Shown: piece after piece, positions 38,978 to 48,685 of the stretch
How the letters are laid out: every line of letters begins with the position of its first letter
Numbering within the stretch: position 1 is the stretch's first letter
Assembly (NCBI GenBank): GCA_022823165.1
Contig: JAJDXR010000046.1
Location: 47,128-111,127, forward strand
DNA: 64,000 nucleotides
Source: Anaerolineae bacterium
GTDB taxonomy: Bacteria; Chloroflexota; Anaerolineae; Aggregatilineales; Phototrophicaceae
Direction of reading: 5' to 3'
Position numbers and translations under genes: made by a program
Notes under the pieces: model-generated
Seen by the model: the letters and a program-made list of their open reading frames with translations, nothing else
Told to the model about the DNA's origin: nothing
Database searches by the model: none

Positions 38978-39610
38978 TCAAATTGCAGGCTGCGAGGCTT
39001 TCCGCCTAAAACCCAGCAGACCGGAAGCAGCGATAGCGGCATAGCCGGCCAGCAGCAGCCACGGCCCCAAACCGATGCTCGCCACCGCTTGCAGCTGCTG
39101 ATAGACATCGAATGCAAGTGAAACGCCGGCGTACGCTGTCGCCATGCCTGCTAGCGGCAGCGCAATCAGCAGAATCCGCGCGAAGCGGCGCCGGCCGAGG
39201 CCAAGCGCGACCAGTCCGCCGATCAGGCTGGCGAGCGCCAGAATGAATTGCTGCCGGTAGTTTATGTTTGCGAGATCGTAGACGTATTCAAATGGGGGCA
39301 GTTGCGCCAGCGCCAGCATCAATACCACGATGACTGAGAGCGCCCGCCACGGGCCTGTTGAAGCCATCAGACCGAAGGTCAGCATCAGGATAAGGAGTTG
39401 CGCCCTCAGCAGCAGCGGCGCCAGGAGCGGTGGCGACGTATGGACTTGCGCCGGATACAGAGACGTCCATTCAGCCAGGTCAAAGGCGTTCAGCGTCATT
39501 GACGCCGACGGCGCGACGGCCCAGGGCAATACGTAACCCAACAACCCCAGCAGCAGCGGAACGAGCAGCAGGCGCCTCTGGGATGGCATGGAACTAACGC
39601 GGACTGTCAC
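38978..39610 (-). CDS. Small multi-pass membrane protein of unknown function
   Basis: A 210-aa protein with about five hydrophobic helices. GTG at 39608-39610 is the start, seven bases after AGGAAGGA. The N-terminus reads LLVPLLLGLLGYVLPWAV, followed by an extracytoplasmic loop. Family not recognised. It lies 56 bp downstream of the glycosyltransferase gene on the same strand, at the tail of the surface-glycan cluster. Confidence 0.7.
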   Translation of the reverse strand: MTVRVSSMPSQRRLLLVPLLLGLLGYVLPWAVAPSASMTLNAFDLAEWTSLYPAQVHTSPPLLAPLLLRAQLLILMLTFGLMASTGPWRALSVIVVLMLALAQLPPFEYVYDLANINYRQQFILALASLIGGLVALGLGRRRFARILLIALPLAGMATAYAGVSLAFDVYQQLQAVASIGLGPWLLLAGYAAIAASGLLGFRRKASQPAI

Positions 39611-39666
39611 AGTTTGATCCTTCCTAATCTACAAAACCTTGAAGTCTGAGCAAAGCAATAGCTGCC

Positions 39667-40806
39667 TTAGCCGTCCAACAGGCTCTGATATACGGACAGC
39701 AATTGAGACGCATTCCGCCGCCAGGTAAATTTTTTAACTTGCCGGTAGCCTTTCTGAATCATCCGCTCGCGCAAAGTCACGTTAGTTTCGACCGTCAGCA
39801 TGGCGTCGCGAATCTCAGCCGGGTTGGTCGGTTCAATTAAGATGGCGGCGTCGCCGGCAACTTCGGGGAGTGACGAAGTTTTGCTCGTAATCACCGGCGC
39901 GCCACAAGCCATCGCTTCCAGGACAGGCAAACCAAATCCCTCATAATGCGAGGGCATCAGCAATATCCGCGCGGCGCTGTAGAGCGCCGGCAGGTCTTCA
40001 TCCTCGACGTATCCCAGAAGATGTACATAGTCTTTCATGCCGGTACTGGCGATTGTTTGCCGCATTTCTTCCTCGAGCCAGCCTGTGGAGCCGGCTATGG
40101 CGTAGTGCAGTTCCAGCCCGGCCGCGCGCGCTTCAGACAAAGCCCGGATGACGCCGCTGTAATTCTTGCGCGGTTGCACCGTGCCCACCGACAGCGCGTA
40201 ATCTAAATTCGCCAGTCCGTACTTCTGGCGCGTTGACTGAAGCGTCCGGTCATCTTCCACCCGCCGAAAGCGCTGGTCTACCCCGCTATAGAGCACCGTT
40301 ATTTTGTCCGCAGGCGTCCTGTACAGGTCAACCAAGTCGTCTTTGGTGGCCAGGGACATGGCCAGGACATGATCAGCCCGCTCAACCGAACGCGGGAAGA
40401 CCGCGTCCAGGAAAGCCTTGAGTCGCGGACTCGCCGTCTCCGGGACGCGTATGAAGGACAAGTCATGCACGGTCAGCAGCGTACGGGTTGCCGATAGTGT
40501 ATGCGGCAGAATATAGTCGGTCGCGTGAAAGAGGTCGACTTTGCCCGTGACCAGCTCCACTGGCAGCGGCAGCCAAGCCTGGCGCCATAGCCGAATCAGC
40601 CAACGGAGCGATATGGCTGTCGGTCTCCACTCAAAATTCGGCGCCGGGGCGGGGGACAAGTGGCTGGCTCTGGCGCCGGCTACAAACAGGCGGTAGGCTG
40701 TCGCATCGTCGAGCTCCGCCAGCGCGCTGGTAAATTCGCGCACGACCCGTCCGATGCCGGCGCTCTGCTCAAAGGCAGGTGTATAGTCGATGGCGATTCG
40801 CTGCAC
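39667..40806 (-). CDS. GT4 family glycosyltransferase
   Basis: A 379-aa GT-B-fold transferase. The N-terminal acceptor domain contains the [11 protein letters not shown] loop; the C-terminal GT1/GT4 donor domain has [29 protein letters not shown] and the E-x7-E motif in [16 protein letters not shown]. Donor and acceptor unknown. It begins with GTG one base after the GtrA stop, so translation is coupled. Part of the surface-glycan cluster. Confidence 0.93.
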   Translation of the reverse strand: MQRIAIDYTPAFEQSAGIGRVVREFTSALAELDDATAYRLFVAGARASHLSPAPAPNFEWRPTAISLRWLIRLWRQAWLPLPVELVTGKVDLFHATDYILPHTLSATRTLLTVHDLSFIRVPETASPRLKAFLDAVFPRSVERADHVLAMSLATKDDLVDLYRTPADKITVLYSGVDQRFRRVEDDRTLQSTRQKYGLANLDYALSVGTVQPRKNYSGVIRALSEARAAGLELHYAIAGSTGWLEEEMRQTIASTGMKDYVHLLGYVEDEDLPALYSAARILLMPSHYEGFGLPVLEAMACGAPVITSKTSSLPEVAGDAAILIEPTNPAEIRDAMLTVETNVTLRERMIQKGYRQVKKFTWRRNASQLLSVYQSLLDG

Positions 40807-40807
40807 T

Positions 40808-41413
40808 TTAATCGACGTCGTTATATGTCCAGTAGCGATTGGCCAGGAAGTTCCAGAACATGACCGCTATGACGCCAAAAAACAGCGCGACCATAGTGCC
40901 AATTTTATGTTGATCGAGCAGGGCGGGTATGCTGTCAGCGCCCAGCGAAGATAGCGCCTTCGCTGACATTCTGCCGAAAGGTTGATAGCTTAAAGCAATC
41001 CAAATTGTGCGGATCCCCCAGCCAATCAGGCTGACGATGACGAACTGCGTCAGTTGACGTTTGGCCGAATGCGAACGCGAGTCCGGGTAAGTCCAGAGAC
41101 GATTCCAGACAAAATTACTGAAAACAGCCAGGAAAAAGGCGATGCTTTGCGTCAGCGCGACGTTGGTCGCGAGCGCTTCGCCCAGCGCATTGACGGGCGG
41201 CAGCAAGGTATTTTGCAGCAGCAGCACGGCGCCGGCGTCAATCATAAAGCCTAGTAAGCCCACAAACGCGAACTTGATAAATCGCTCGTATTCTTTGTAG
41301 CTGTCACCACCAATCCGCAAGGACAGCGTAACAATGAAGCGGTCAAGCGGCGTGGTCAACTTGTGGTGCTGCCGGCCGGACTCGTTGGAAGCGGTAGAAA
41401 TTGTTTGTGACAT
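40808..41413 (-). CDS. GtrA-like membrane protein
   Basis: A 201-aa GtrA/DPMS-accessory family protein with four hydrophobic helices starting at FIKFAFVGLLGFMIDAG; NFVWNRLWTY and NFLANRYWTY are the two typical GtrA repeats of N-x-x-x-N-R-x-W-T-Y. I start at 41411-41413 because the open frame upstream would run into the ligase gene. Such proteins help move or present lipid-linked sugars. Located between the ligase and glycosyltransferase genes. Confidence 0.9.
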   Translation of the reverse strand: MSQTISTASNESGRQHHKLTTPLDRFIVTLSLRIGGDSYKEYERFIKFAFVGLLGFMIDAGAVLLLQNTLLPPVNALGEALATNVALTQSIAFFLAVFSNFVWNRLWTYPDSRSHSAKRQLTQFVIVSLIGWGIRTIWIALSYQPFGRMSAKALSSLGADSIPALLDQHKIGTMVALFFGVIAVMFWNFLANRYWTYNDVD

Positions 41414-41415
41414 CG

Positions 41416-42876
41416 CTAATCTAGCTCCAGCGCCTGCGTCATGCGCCGGTAAAGGATTGCCAATAGGCCTAATAATACACCGATATGCAAAAACAGGTTG
41501 TTCACGTATAAATTGTCGAAAATGCTGTGTACCGCCACATAAACCCAGGAGCCGAGCAGGCCGATGGCGATACTGCGCGAAAATGCGTCCGGATGCCGCC
41601 GCAGCGACCAGGTCATGCGAAAGGCGACTGCCCAAAACGACAAATAAGCTGCCAGCCCAGCCACGCCTGTCTCCGCCAGCATATTGAGGTACAAGTTGTG
41701 GGCGTGGCCCAAAGGCGCCGGCCAGTTCAGCAAGCGGTAATCGTCATAGACGACTTCGTAATTACCCAAGCCAACGCCAAAGAGCGGCGCCGCCTCGGCC
41801 ATGTTCATCGCCGCTTGCCAGTGTGCCAAACGCTCGATCACCGCGTAGTCGGCCGGTGTGATCTCCACGCCGCGAACGTCTGATACCGAAATTAGGTCGG
41901 TGGCGGCCGTCGTCAGTCTAAGCACGATTGATCTCGGCAGCAGGCCGACGCTCCAGGCGGCGCTGACCAGAATGGCGATACCGGCGGCCAGCGCCAGGCC
42001 GTGGATCAGCCGTCTCGGCAGCGCAATGGTCATACACATGATAGCGACCGCCGCGCCCAGCCAGGCGCCGCGACTCCATGAGGCTGTCAGAGCCGCGGCC
42101 AGAACCAGACTTACCAGGCCGCTGACAGAAAATGCGGCAACCGGCAGCCACTGAAGGCGTCGCCGGCTGCGCAAGCCCGTCCAAATCCTCGCAAGCTGCG
42201 CCCAGGCAGCCATCAACGCCAGCGGCAGCGCAATTCCCATGAAGCCACCGTAGGGGTTGGGCTGCCCAAATGTGCCAAAAGCCCGGAAATACCGCCCCAA
42301 AATTAGCAAATGGTCGGCGCCGCTGCCACCCGCGAAAATGTAAAGCCCGAGCAGCGCGTTGGCAAAGGCGCTGACCAGGATGGCGAAGACGAGCCAGCGC
42401 CAGGAATCGTCCACGCTGACGGACAGCGCCCAGATGAGAAAGGCGATGGCCAGCCACTTCAACCATTCAACGAGCCAGCCGGACAGAGACTGGCTGGTCC
42501 AGGCGCCGCTAGCAAAGACCGTGATCACCACGAGCGCGGCGAGCAGGGGCGGGTCGGCCTGGAGCTTGATTAGCGCTCTGCGCCGCCACAATCGCTGCGC
42601 CAGCCAAAGGCCTAGGTAGACCAGGAACAGGATTTGGCCGATATCGAGCGGTAAGGACAGACTGGATTCCGTGCTTATCAGAGTCCGCAGCGGCGCCAAC
42701 GTCAGCATCACGACGACCGCAATCAGCGGCGACATCGATATGAGAATGGCGCATGCCAGCGCGAGCAGCGCCAGCGGAGCCCAGGGCATTGGCGCGGCTA
42801 GAATCGCGGCGGCGGTGGCAAGCCCGGTCGCCAGAAACAATCGCGCCAGGGGGGCGCCGGTTTGCAAACCGAACAT
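41416..42876 (-). CDS. O-antigen ligase-like (Wzy/WaaL family) membrane protein
   Basis: A 486-aa polytopic protein, about twelve hydrophobic segments, with the O-antigen ligase (Wzy_C) pattern: a periplasmic loop with FGVGLGNYEVVYDDYRLLNWP and the H-A-H-N-x-Y-L-N block (GHAHNLYLNMLAE). The ATG at 42874-42876 starts two bases after the decarboxylase stop. It probably polymerises or transfers a lipid-linked glycan. No LPS is expected, so the acceptor may be wall or surface protein. Confidence 0.9.
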   Translation of the reverse strand: MFGLQTGAPLARLFLATGLATAAAILAAPMPWAPLALLALACAILISMSPLIAVVVMLTLAPLRTLISTESSLSLPLDIGQILFLVYLGLWLAQRLWRRRALIKLQADPPLLAALVVITVFASGAWTSQSLSGWLVEWLKWLAIAFLIWALSVSVDDSWRWLVFAILVSAFANALLGLYIFAGGSGADHLLILGRYFRAFGTFGQPNPYGGFMGIALPLALMAAWAQLARIWTGLRSRRRLQWLPVAAFSVSGLVSLVLAAALTASWSRGAWLGAAVAIMCMTIALPRRLIHGLALAAGIAILVSAAWSVGLLPRSIVLRLTTAATDLISVSDVRGVEITPADYAVIERLAHWQAAMNMAEAAPLFGVGLGNYEVVYDDYRLLNWPAPLGHAHNLYLNMLAETGVAGLAAYLSFWAVAFRMTWSLRRHPDAFSRSIAIGLLGSWVYVAVHSIFDNLYVNNLFLHIGVLLGLLAILYRRMTQALELD

Positions 42877-42878
42877 GC

Positions 42879-43826
42879 TTAGGCCGGTTCGGACAATACC
42901 GACCGAAAGTAGCGAATGGTCCGCTTGAGACCATCTTCGAGTTCGATCTGCGGCCGCCAATTCAACACGGAGTGAGCGCGGGACGTATCGGGCTTGCGCG
43001 TCTGCGGATCGCCTTCTATGCGCGACCCGTCAGAATACTCAATGCCGGCGCTGCTTCCAGATACTCTGTTCACGATGACGGCAAAATCGTCCATGCTGAT
43101 TTCGCGCGTTGTGCCGATGTTCACCGGTTCTACGTAGTCGCTTTCCAACAAGCGAACAATGCCTTCGATTAGATCGTCAATATATTGAAAACAGCGTGTC
43201 TGCGAGCCGTCGCCGTAGACTGTCAGCGCTTCGCCGCGAATCGCTTGGCCGATAAAATTAGGCACGACTCGTCCGTCATCGAGGCGCATGCGGGGACCAT
43301 AAGTGTTGAAGATACGCACGATGCGCGTCTGCATGTCATGCTGCCTGTGATAAGCCATCACCAGCGCTTCAGCGTAGCGCTTGGCTTCATCGTATACGCC
43401 GCGCGGCCCAACCGGATCTACATTGCCGGCGTAGGACTCGTTCTGCGGGCGAACAAGCGGATCGCCGTAGACCTCGGATGTAGAGGCAAGCAAGAAACGC
43501 GCCTGCTTCGCGCGCGATAACCCGAGCGCGTTGTGGGTGCCGAGCGCGCCGACTTTTAAGGTCTGAATTGGATACCTGAGATAATCGATGGGGCTGGCGG
43601 GCGAGGCAAAGTGCAATACCGCGTCTACTGGTCCGGGCACATGAATGAAATTGCTGACGTCATGATAAATGAACTCAAAGCCGCGATTGCCGGCCAAGTG
43701 CGCTATGTTGTCCTGGGAACCGGTGATGAAGTTGTCCATGGCGACTACGCGATGGCCTTCGCGCAGAAACCGGTCGCTCAAATGTGAGCCTATGAAGCCG
43801 GCGCCGCCTGTGATTAGAACTCGCAA
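42879..43826 (-). CDS. UDP-glucuronate decarboxylase (UXS, SDR family)
   Basis: A 315-aa extended short-chain dehydrogenase making UDP-xylose from UDP-glucuronate. It starts with TTG ([16 protein letters not shown]), nine bases after AAGG. The NAD loop GGAGFIG, the catalytic Y-x-x-x-K (VYDEAKR), the [11 protein letters not shown] block and the [10 protein letters not shown] motif are those of UXS. A related epimerase/4,6-dehydratase cannot be fully excluded. First gene after a promoter in the surface-glycan cluster. Confidence 0.9.
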   Translation of the reverse strand: MRVLITGGAGFIGSHLSDRFLREGHRVVAMDNFITGSQDNIAHLAGNRGFEFIYHDVSNFIHVPGPVDAVLHFASPASPIDYLRYPIQTLKVGALGTHNALGLSRAKQARFLLASTSEVYGDPLVRPQNESYAGNVDPVGPRGVYDEAKRYAEALVMAYHRQHDMQTRIVRIFNTYGPRMRLDDGRVVPNFIGQAIRGEALTVYGDGSQTRCFQYIDDLIEGIVRLLESDYVEPVNIGTTREISMDDFAVIVNRVSGSSAGIEYSDGSRIEGDPQTRKPDTSRAHSVLNWRPQIELEDGLKRTIRYFRSVLSEPA

Positions 43827-43859
43827 GTTATCTTGCCTTCACTCAATGCTGCTTCAGAG

Positions 43860-43888
43860 ATTCTACCACAGGCCGCGGCTTCTCTAAA
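43860..43888 (-). promoter_or_regulatory. Predicted promoter of the UXS-ligase-gtrA-GT genes
   Basis: Minus strand TTTAGA and TAGAAT separated by 17 bp, with an extended -10 TGG just before TAGAAT. Confidence 0.45.
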
Positions 43889-43920
43889 TGCGGCGACCCG
43901 GCGGTAGTGAAGATAGTCCA

Positions 43921-46900
43921 TCATGAGCTCTGTTGGCTCAACTCATTCAGCCGCAGCAGCGCCGCCATCTGGAACATGAATATGAAGGCCAGATCAATCA
44001 CAAACACACTGTTGTCGATAAAGCCATGCGCTAATAATCCAGCCATGCCGCCCATCAAACCGAGCAGCATGGCGAATAGCCGCGCATCTCCGCGGCCAAG
44101 CTGCCCCGTCAGCCGTATCGCGCTGCGCCAGAATAGCAACTGAATGGCGAGGAAGGCAAGCAAGCCAAATACGCTTAGCCGCGTCCAGAAGTCCAGCAAG
44201 AAGTTGTGCGGGTGCGACTGGTCCCGATCCCAGATCGCATCTGGCTTGAGATAATGCCCGCCTACGTAATACAAGAACTGATCCATTCCAATGCCCGTAA
44301 TCGGACGTTCGCGTATGATGGCCAGCGTGCTTTCCCACAGGCGCAGCCTAAAGAAATTCGTGCCGCTGGAAAAATCGACCGCGTTGGCGAAACGGGCCGA
44401 AGCGCGAGCCAGCGCTGCAAAAGCCGCGCCACCCAGCGCAGCCGCGCCAATCAAGGGAACGATCGCGTTTCGCTTATACTTGGCAATGGCGATGACTGCG
44501 ACGCCCGCCGGCACACCAAGTAGAATCGCGCCGACGCTCTGAGTCAGCAGCATGGCCGGGAACATGATGAGCAGGCTTAGGCCGGCAAACAGGCGCAGCC
44601 CGTGATCAGTGCCGACGAGCAGAAAACCCAGGGCGATCGGGATGGCGCGCCCCAAGAGCAAGGCGACATTATTGGGCGAGCCATAGACACTGTGCAATCG
44701 CCTGGCGCCGGCTTCCGCGGTGATGGCGATATCTTTGAAGAAATAGAGGTAGTATCCGACCAGCGAAACCAGGATGGCGGCCACGAGCAAGGCTGCGAAG
44801 AGCTGAAGCAGGGTCGCGCGGCTGGGACGTATAGCGCGCAAAAGCACATAGAAGGCGAAGGGTTCGAGTATCAGCGCGCGCAGTTCAGTTTGCGCTGTGT
44901 CCAGTCTTTGCGTCCAGAGCAGCGATACCAGCGCCAGCGCCGCCAGGCTGCCGACGGCAAGGTCCATGGGCTGAATGGACGCCAGCAATCGGCGTGAAAG
45001 AATCGGGAATGCGCGATTGCTCATTTGCAATTCTTTGCCCAGCCAGGCCATGAACTTGATAAATCCGGCCGCCGCTGTAAGCAGAATCATGACTTCGACC
45101 ATAGGGAAGGCGAAACGGTACAGTTCCACGGGATAGAGAAAGAAGGGCGCCCAGAAAAGCGTCAAGATCAGCCCCGTCTCCAACCGGTGAAAGAAGAGCG
45201 CAAAAAGTATCACCAGGAAGAGGAGCGAGATTAAGAGGCTGGGCGACAAATATAGCGCGCCGCCAGTCAGCAGGGCGAGCGCGATGTTGACTTCGTCCCG
45301 CATGAGCAGCGACGGCCGTGGCGAATCCCAGGTCCAAAGCATCGCCAGCATCATAAAGACTGATGTGATTCCGCTCAGCATCAGATGAAACGTGGCGCTC
45401 ATGCCCGCAAGCAGTTTGCTCAGCGGCGGGAGCCAATCGCCCCAGGGGGCAGTTAGCGCGGAATGAGTGAATAGCAGCAGGGACAAAACCGTGGCGAAAA
45501 GGCCGAGCAGGACCTGCATTTCAAAGTGCCGGGCCAGGTCGCCCGAGCTGACCGCGTAGCCCGCTATCGCCCAGCGATCCCAGCCGTCATCCGCAACTGC
45601 GCTGAGCGTATGTTTCTCGAGCGCCAGATCGCTGGCGACGGGGACCAGGTTCAATTCCGGTAGACGAGAGTTGCTGCGCAGGAAGATGTACGCATTCCCG
45701 CTTGAGTCTTTCTGCGTGGCGTTGGCTGGGGAACCATCCACGCTGGGATAGAGAAAGGCGACAAAATCGTCTTCGCGCAGCAGCATGGCGAGTTCCGTAC
45801 CGTAAAAGTCAAATTCCAGCCGGCTGTCGCTGGGGCTCAGCCAGCCGATGTCCGCGCCCAGGTCGCTGAATTGCCAAACGCCGCTGTAACGCGCGTGCGG
45901 GTTAAGCGCGTGGAACAAACCGTTCTGCGCCCATTCGGGGTAGCTGTAGCCCTCCAGGGCTTGAAGCAATGGCGATGGCGCGCCGTCAGGCTGCACCAGC
46001 GCAAAGCCCCATTGCGGATCACTTGCTGCCGCCGGCGGCTGCCAATGGTGGAAGAACATGGCGCCCATCCAGGGCCATTCACGATGCGCGCGGTCCAGAG
46101 CCTGCAAGGAGAATTGAACCTGCTCAGCCTCGCTGACCTCTCGCCAGATTGAAGGCGCGCCCGCCCAATCGGATGGCAGCGAATTCCAGCCCAAATTGCT
46201 GGCCCAGAGTGATTTCCTGGCATCGCCATGGCGGACCATCACCTCGCGCAAGGCGATGATGCGCGAGAAATTGAGAATGGTCTCGTCGATTCTTCGGTCT
46301 AGCGGCGAGGTAGCGAATCCATACGGTTTGCCGACCACGACATCCATCAGCTCGCGCGCGCCTTGCCTGTAAAGGGCGTCCAGATAACGAATGTCGCTGA
46401 TATTGCGGCCGGCGGTTTCGGTTGTGGGCGCCAAGCCGGCGGCAAGAATAGTCGCAGCGGGGTCAGACTGCTGGATAGCGCTGCGGGCGGTATCCAGCAG
46501 CGCGACATACTCCGCAGGTCGCGGATCCATTGCGCCCCAGGCATCCGCCAGATTGGGCTCATCCCATATTTGATAGTAGTCCACCAAGCCGCCATAGCGC
46601 CCGGCGAAGGCGCTGGCGAAGGCGGCAAACCGGCTTAAATCTTGCGGGGGTCCCGTGTTGCTCGGCACACCGGCGCTCCGCTGCTGGCGCGCCCAAGCCG
46701 GGGAATTCATCAATACCACAACCGGCTCAAGCTGCGGGAAATCCGGCAGCGCCCGGGCAAGTTGATCCCAGCCGCTCCAGTCAAAGGCTCCAGGCGCGGG
46801 TTCAAGCTGGTCCCAATAGGCGAATTGCCGGATCCAGCGGAAACCCGCCGCTTGGATGCGCGTCAGATGACTGCGCAGGTCGGCGCTATCGTATTGAAGC

Positions 46901-47070
46901 AGCTCTACGTTGACGCCGGGTTTAGCCACGGCAAAGGGAAGTTGCTGGTTGGCGGTCGGATTTACATATCCGCGCAGCTCGAAATCTCGCAGTTGGACTG
47001 TGCCCAAGGTCGCGACCAGGCTGCCGATGACCAGCATCACGCTCACCAGCAGGACGATTAGCTTGCGCAT
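43921..47070 (-). CDS. Glycosidase-like / O-antigen ligase fusion membrane protein
   Basis: A 1049-aa protein. After an N-terminal membrane anchor, residues about 45-400 form a clan-A glycosidase-like (GH5/GH39-type) barrel: RWIRQFAYWDQLEP, YYQIWDEPN with the acid/base Glu171, and a later GAMFFHHWQP. The second catalytic Glu expected before GW is Asn292 (ASNLGW), so the fold is probably inactive. About residues 400-520 form a beta-rich segment, and the C-terminal half is a polytopic O-antigen ligase (about 12 helices, RLRLWESTLAIIRERPITGIGMDQF, SHPHNFLLDFW). It starts overlapping the upstream lipoprotein stop by one base (TGATG). Domain calls from motif reading. Confidence 0.85.
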   Translation of the reverse strand: MRKLIVLLVSVMLVIGSLVATLGTVQLRDFELRGYVNPTANQQLPFAVAKPGVNVELLQYDSADLRSHLTRIQAAGFRWIRQFAYWDQLEPAPGAFDWSGWDQLARALPDFPQLEPVVVLMNSPAWARQQRSAGVPSNTGPPQDLSRFAAFASAFAGRYGGLVDYYQIWDEPNLADAWGAMDPRPAEYVALLDTARSAIQQSDPAATILAAGLAPTTETAGRNISDIRYLDALYRQGARELMDVVVGKPYGFATSPLDRRIDETILNFSRIIALREVMVRHGDARKSLWASNLGWNSLPSDWAGAPSIWREVSEAEQVQFSLQALDRAHREWPWMGAMFFHHWQPPAAASDPQWGFALVQPDGAPSPLLQALEGYSYPEWAQNGLFHALNPHARYSGVWQFSDLGADIGWLSPSDSRLEFDFYGTELAMLLREDDFVAFLYPSVDGSPANATQKDSSGNAYIFLRSNSRLPELNLVPVASDLALEKHTLSAVADDGWDRWAIAGYAVSSGDLARHFEMQVLLGLFATVLSLLLFTHSALTAPWGDWLPPLSKLLAGMSATFHLMLSGITSVFMMLAMLWTWDSPRPSLLMRDEVNIALALLTGGALYLSPSLLISLLFLVILFALFFHRLETGLILTLFWAPFFLYPVELYRFAFPMVEVMILLTAAAGFIKFMAWLGKELQMSNRAFPILSRRLLASIQPMDLAVGSLAALALVSLLWTQRLDTAQTELRALILEPFAFYVLLRAIRPSRATLLQLFAALLVAAILVSLVGYYLYFFKDIAITAEAGARRLHSVYGSPNNVALLLGRAIPIALGFLLVGTDHGLRLFAGLSLLIMFPAMLLTQSVGAILLGVPAGVAVIAIAKYKRNAIVPLIGAAALGGAAFAALARASARFANAVDFSSGTNFFRLRLWESTLAIIRERPITGIGMDQFLYYVGGHYLKPDAIWDRDQSHPHNFLLDFWTRLSVFGLLAFLAIQLLFWRSAIRLTGQLGRGDARLFAMLLGLMGGMAGLLAHGFIDNSVFVIDLAFIFMFQMAALLRLNELSQQSS

Positions 47071-48653
47071 CAGCGGGTCCACACCGGGTTCGACGAGCCG
47101 CCGTCAAATGTCAACGGGTGAGCCTCCCCGCTTTGCACATCAACCAGCCACAGGTCGCCGCGGTAGATCGCTGCGATATGGCGCGCATCCGGGCTCCAGG
47201 CGTAATCCTTGGGCGTTAAGCCATAATCGCTCTTGCGTAGGCCTTCCGCGCCCGCGGACGGAAACAGACGCCGCTCATTGCTGCCATCACGGTCGGCTAT
47301 AAATAGATCGTACTCGCTGTTCACGCTGTTTTGCGGCTCGCGCGCTTTTAACCAGGCCAGCCAACCTGCGCCGCCGTTTTCCTGGCTGGGCGAGAAAGAC
47401 GGCGCCGCCCACATGCCTGCCTCTGGTTCGACTTCGGCGCTGAAACGTCCATCAGCGCTGGTGACCATTACATTGAATATGGGGCTTTTTTCGGCTGGCT
47501 CGTCAGCTTGGGGGGGGCCGTGCGCGACGGCTGCCAGCAACTGGCCATCGTGCGACCAAGACAGCGACGAGAGCCAAATCCAATCAGTCGCTCGCTTAAA
47601 TACCGCGTAGTCCGCCAGCGCGATTGCGCGCCTCTGCTCAAAGTCAACCAGGCCGAAGCCATCCGGACGAGCCCAAGCCAACTGATTGCCCAGCGGCGAC
47701 CAGGCAAAATGCGTTCCCCACCAGCCGAAGAGCCCGCCGCTTGATTCCGGCAGCGCTTCCTGAATGGTCAAGGCGCGTCCGCTTTCAAGGTCTATCGTCA
47801 TCAGCCAGAGATTGTTTAGCGCTTTCCAACCAACAGGACTCGCGTTGCGCTCGCCCGTCGAATACGCGATTGTATTGCTGGATCGCGGTCTCCAAGCCGC
47901 AAACAACACATCAGTAGGGGAGAGGCGCAGCGCTTCAAGATCGCTATCAGTCGCAGCCAGCCAAAGTTCGTTGAAGAAATCGTCAGTGGCGTCAGTTTCG
48001 CTGCTGAAGACAATCCAGCGGCCGTCTTCATGCTGATGAAAGACGAGAGAATCCAGGTTGTGCCGGGCGGTGAGCTGCCGTTTATTGACCGTATTGTCTT
48101 TGATTGTCCAGGCATTGCTATGGTTGATATAACTCAAACGTCCGCTTATCGCGATTGGCGTGACGGTTGCGTTTGTGCCGGTATAGATAATTTCGTCTAT
48201 CGGCGCTTGTATAATCAGCGGCTCGGCGATCAAGACGCGTTCGACCTCTTTATCGTCTTCCAGGGTGATTCGGTAGCAGGCTTCCTCGATGCCGGGCCGG
48301 CCGACTTGACCCACTCGCTGGCCGCCGGCGGGCACCCCTTCTTTGGGCTGCGCCAATCGCCTGAAGGCGACCTCTTGTTGGTCACAGATTTCTTCTTCGC
48401 GCACGCGTCTGACCGTGATCATCATGTCCGCTTCGATTTGCGCCACCAGAGGATGACTGATGCGGTCTTGCGGGCCCAATTCAATCTGGGCTTTGGCGAG
48501 TAACTGATCAACCGAAACGGCGCTCGGGAGGCTAAGGGCCAGGGTCTTCCCATCGACGGCGATGCTTACGTCAATCGGCGGCGGCTCTTCACCCGGCCGA
48601 CAGGCGGCTAAGGCTATGGCAATGATGCTGATGAGGCAGACCCGCGCCAACAT
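47070..48653 (-). CDS. Lipoprotein with DUF348-like, G5 and TolB-like propeller domains
   Basis: A 527-aa lipoprotein: lipobox ALAAC with the acylated Cys18. A short ubiquitin-like (DUF348-type) segment follows (SIAVDGKTLALSL, about 30-75). Then a G5 domain (about 80-165, with GQRVGQVGRPG and the ITLEDDKEVERV strand), then a C-terminal WD40/TolB-like propeller with repeated WSxxxxxLAW elements. G5 domains bind glycans with N-acetylglucosamine or cell-wall material. Coupled by TGATG to the ligase fusion, which suggests that the two work together at the outer face of the membrane. Confidence 0.82.
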   Translation of the reverse strand: MLARVCLISIIAIALAACRPGEEPPPIDVSIAVDGKTLALSLPSAVSVDQLLAKAQIELGPQDRISHPLVAQIEADMMITVRRVREEEICDQQEVAFRRLAQPKEGVPAGGQRVGQVGRPGIEEACYRITLEDDKEVERVLIAEPLIIQAPIDEIIYTGTNATVTPIAISGRLSYINHSNAWTIKDNTVNKRQLTARHNLDSLVFHQHEDGRWIVFSSETDATDDFFNELWLAATDSDLEALRLSPTDVLFAAWRPRSSNTIAYSTGERNASPVGWKALNNLWLMTIDLESGRALTIQEALPESSGGLFGWWGTHFAWSPLGNQLAWARPDGFGLVDFEQRRAIALADYAVFKRATDWIWLSSLSWSHDGQLLAAVAHGPPQADEPAEKSPIFNVMVTSADGRFSAEVEPEAGMWAAPSFSPSQENGGAGWLAWLKAREPQNSVNSEYDLFIADRDGSNERRLFPSAGAEGLRKSDYGLTPKDYAWSPDARHIAAIYRGDLWLVDVQSGEAHPLTFDGGSSNPVWTR

Positions 48654-48685
48654 TTGTCCGGCCCAACCACTTGCGTTCGATCAAC

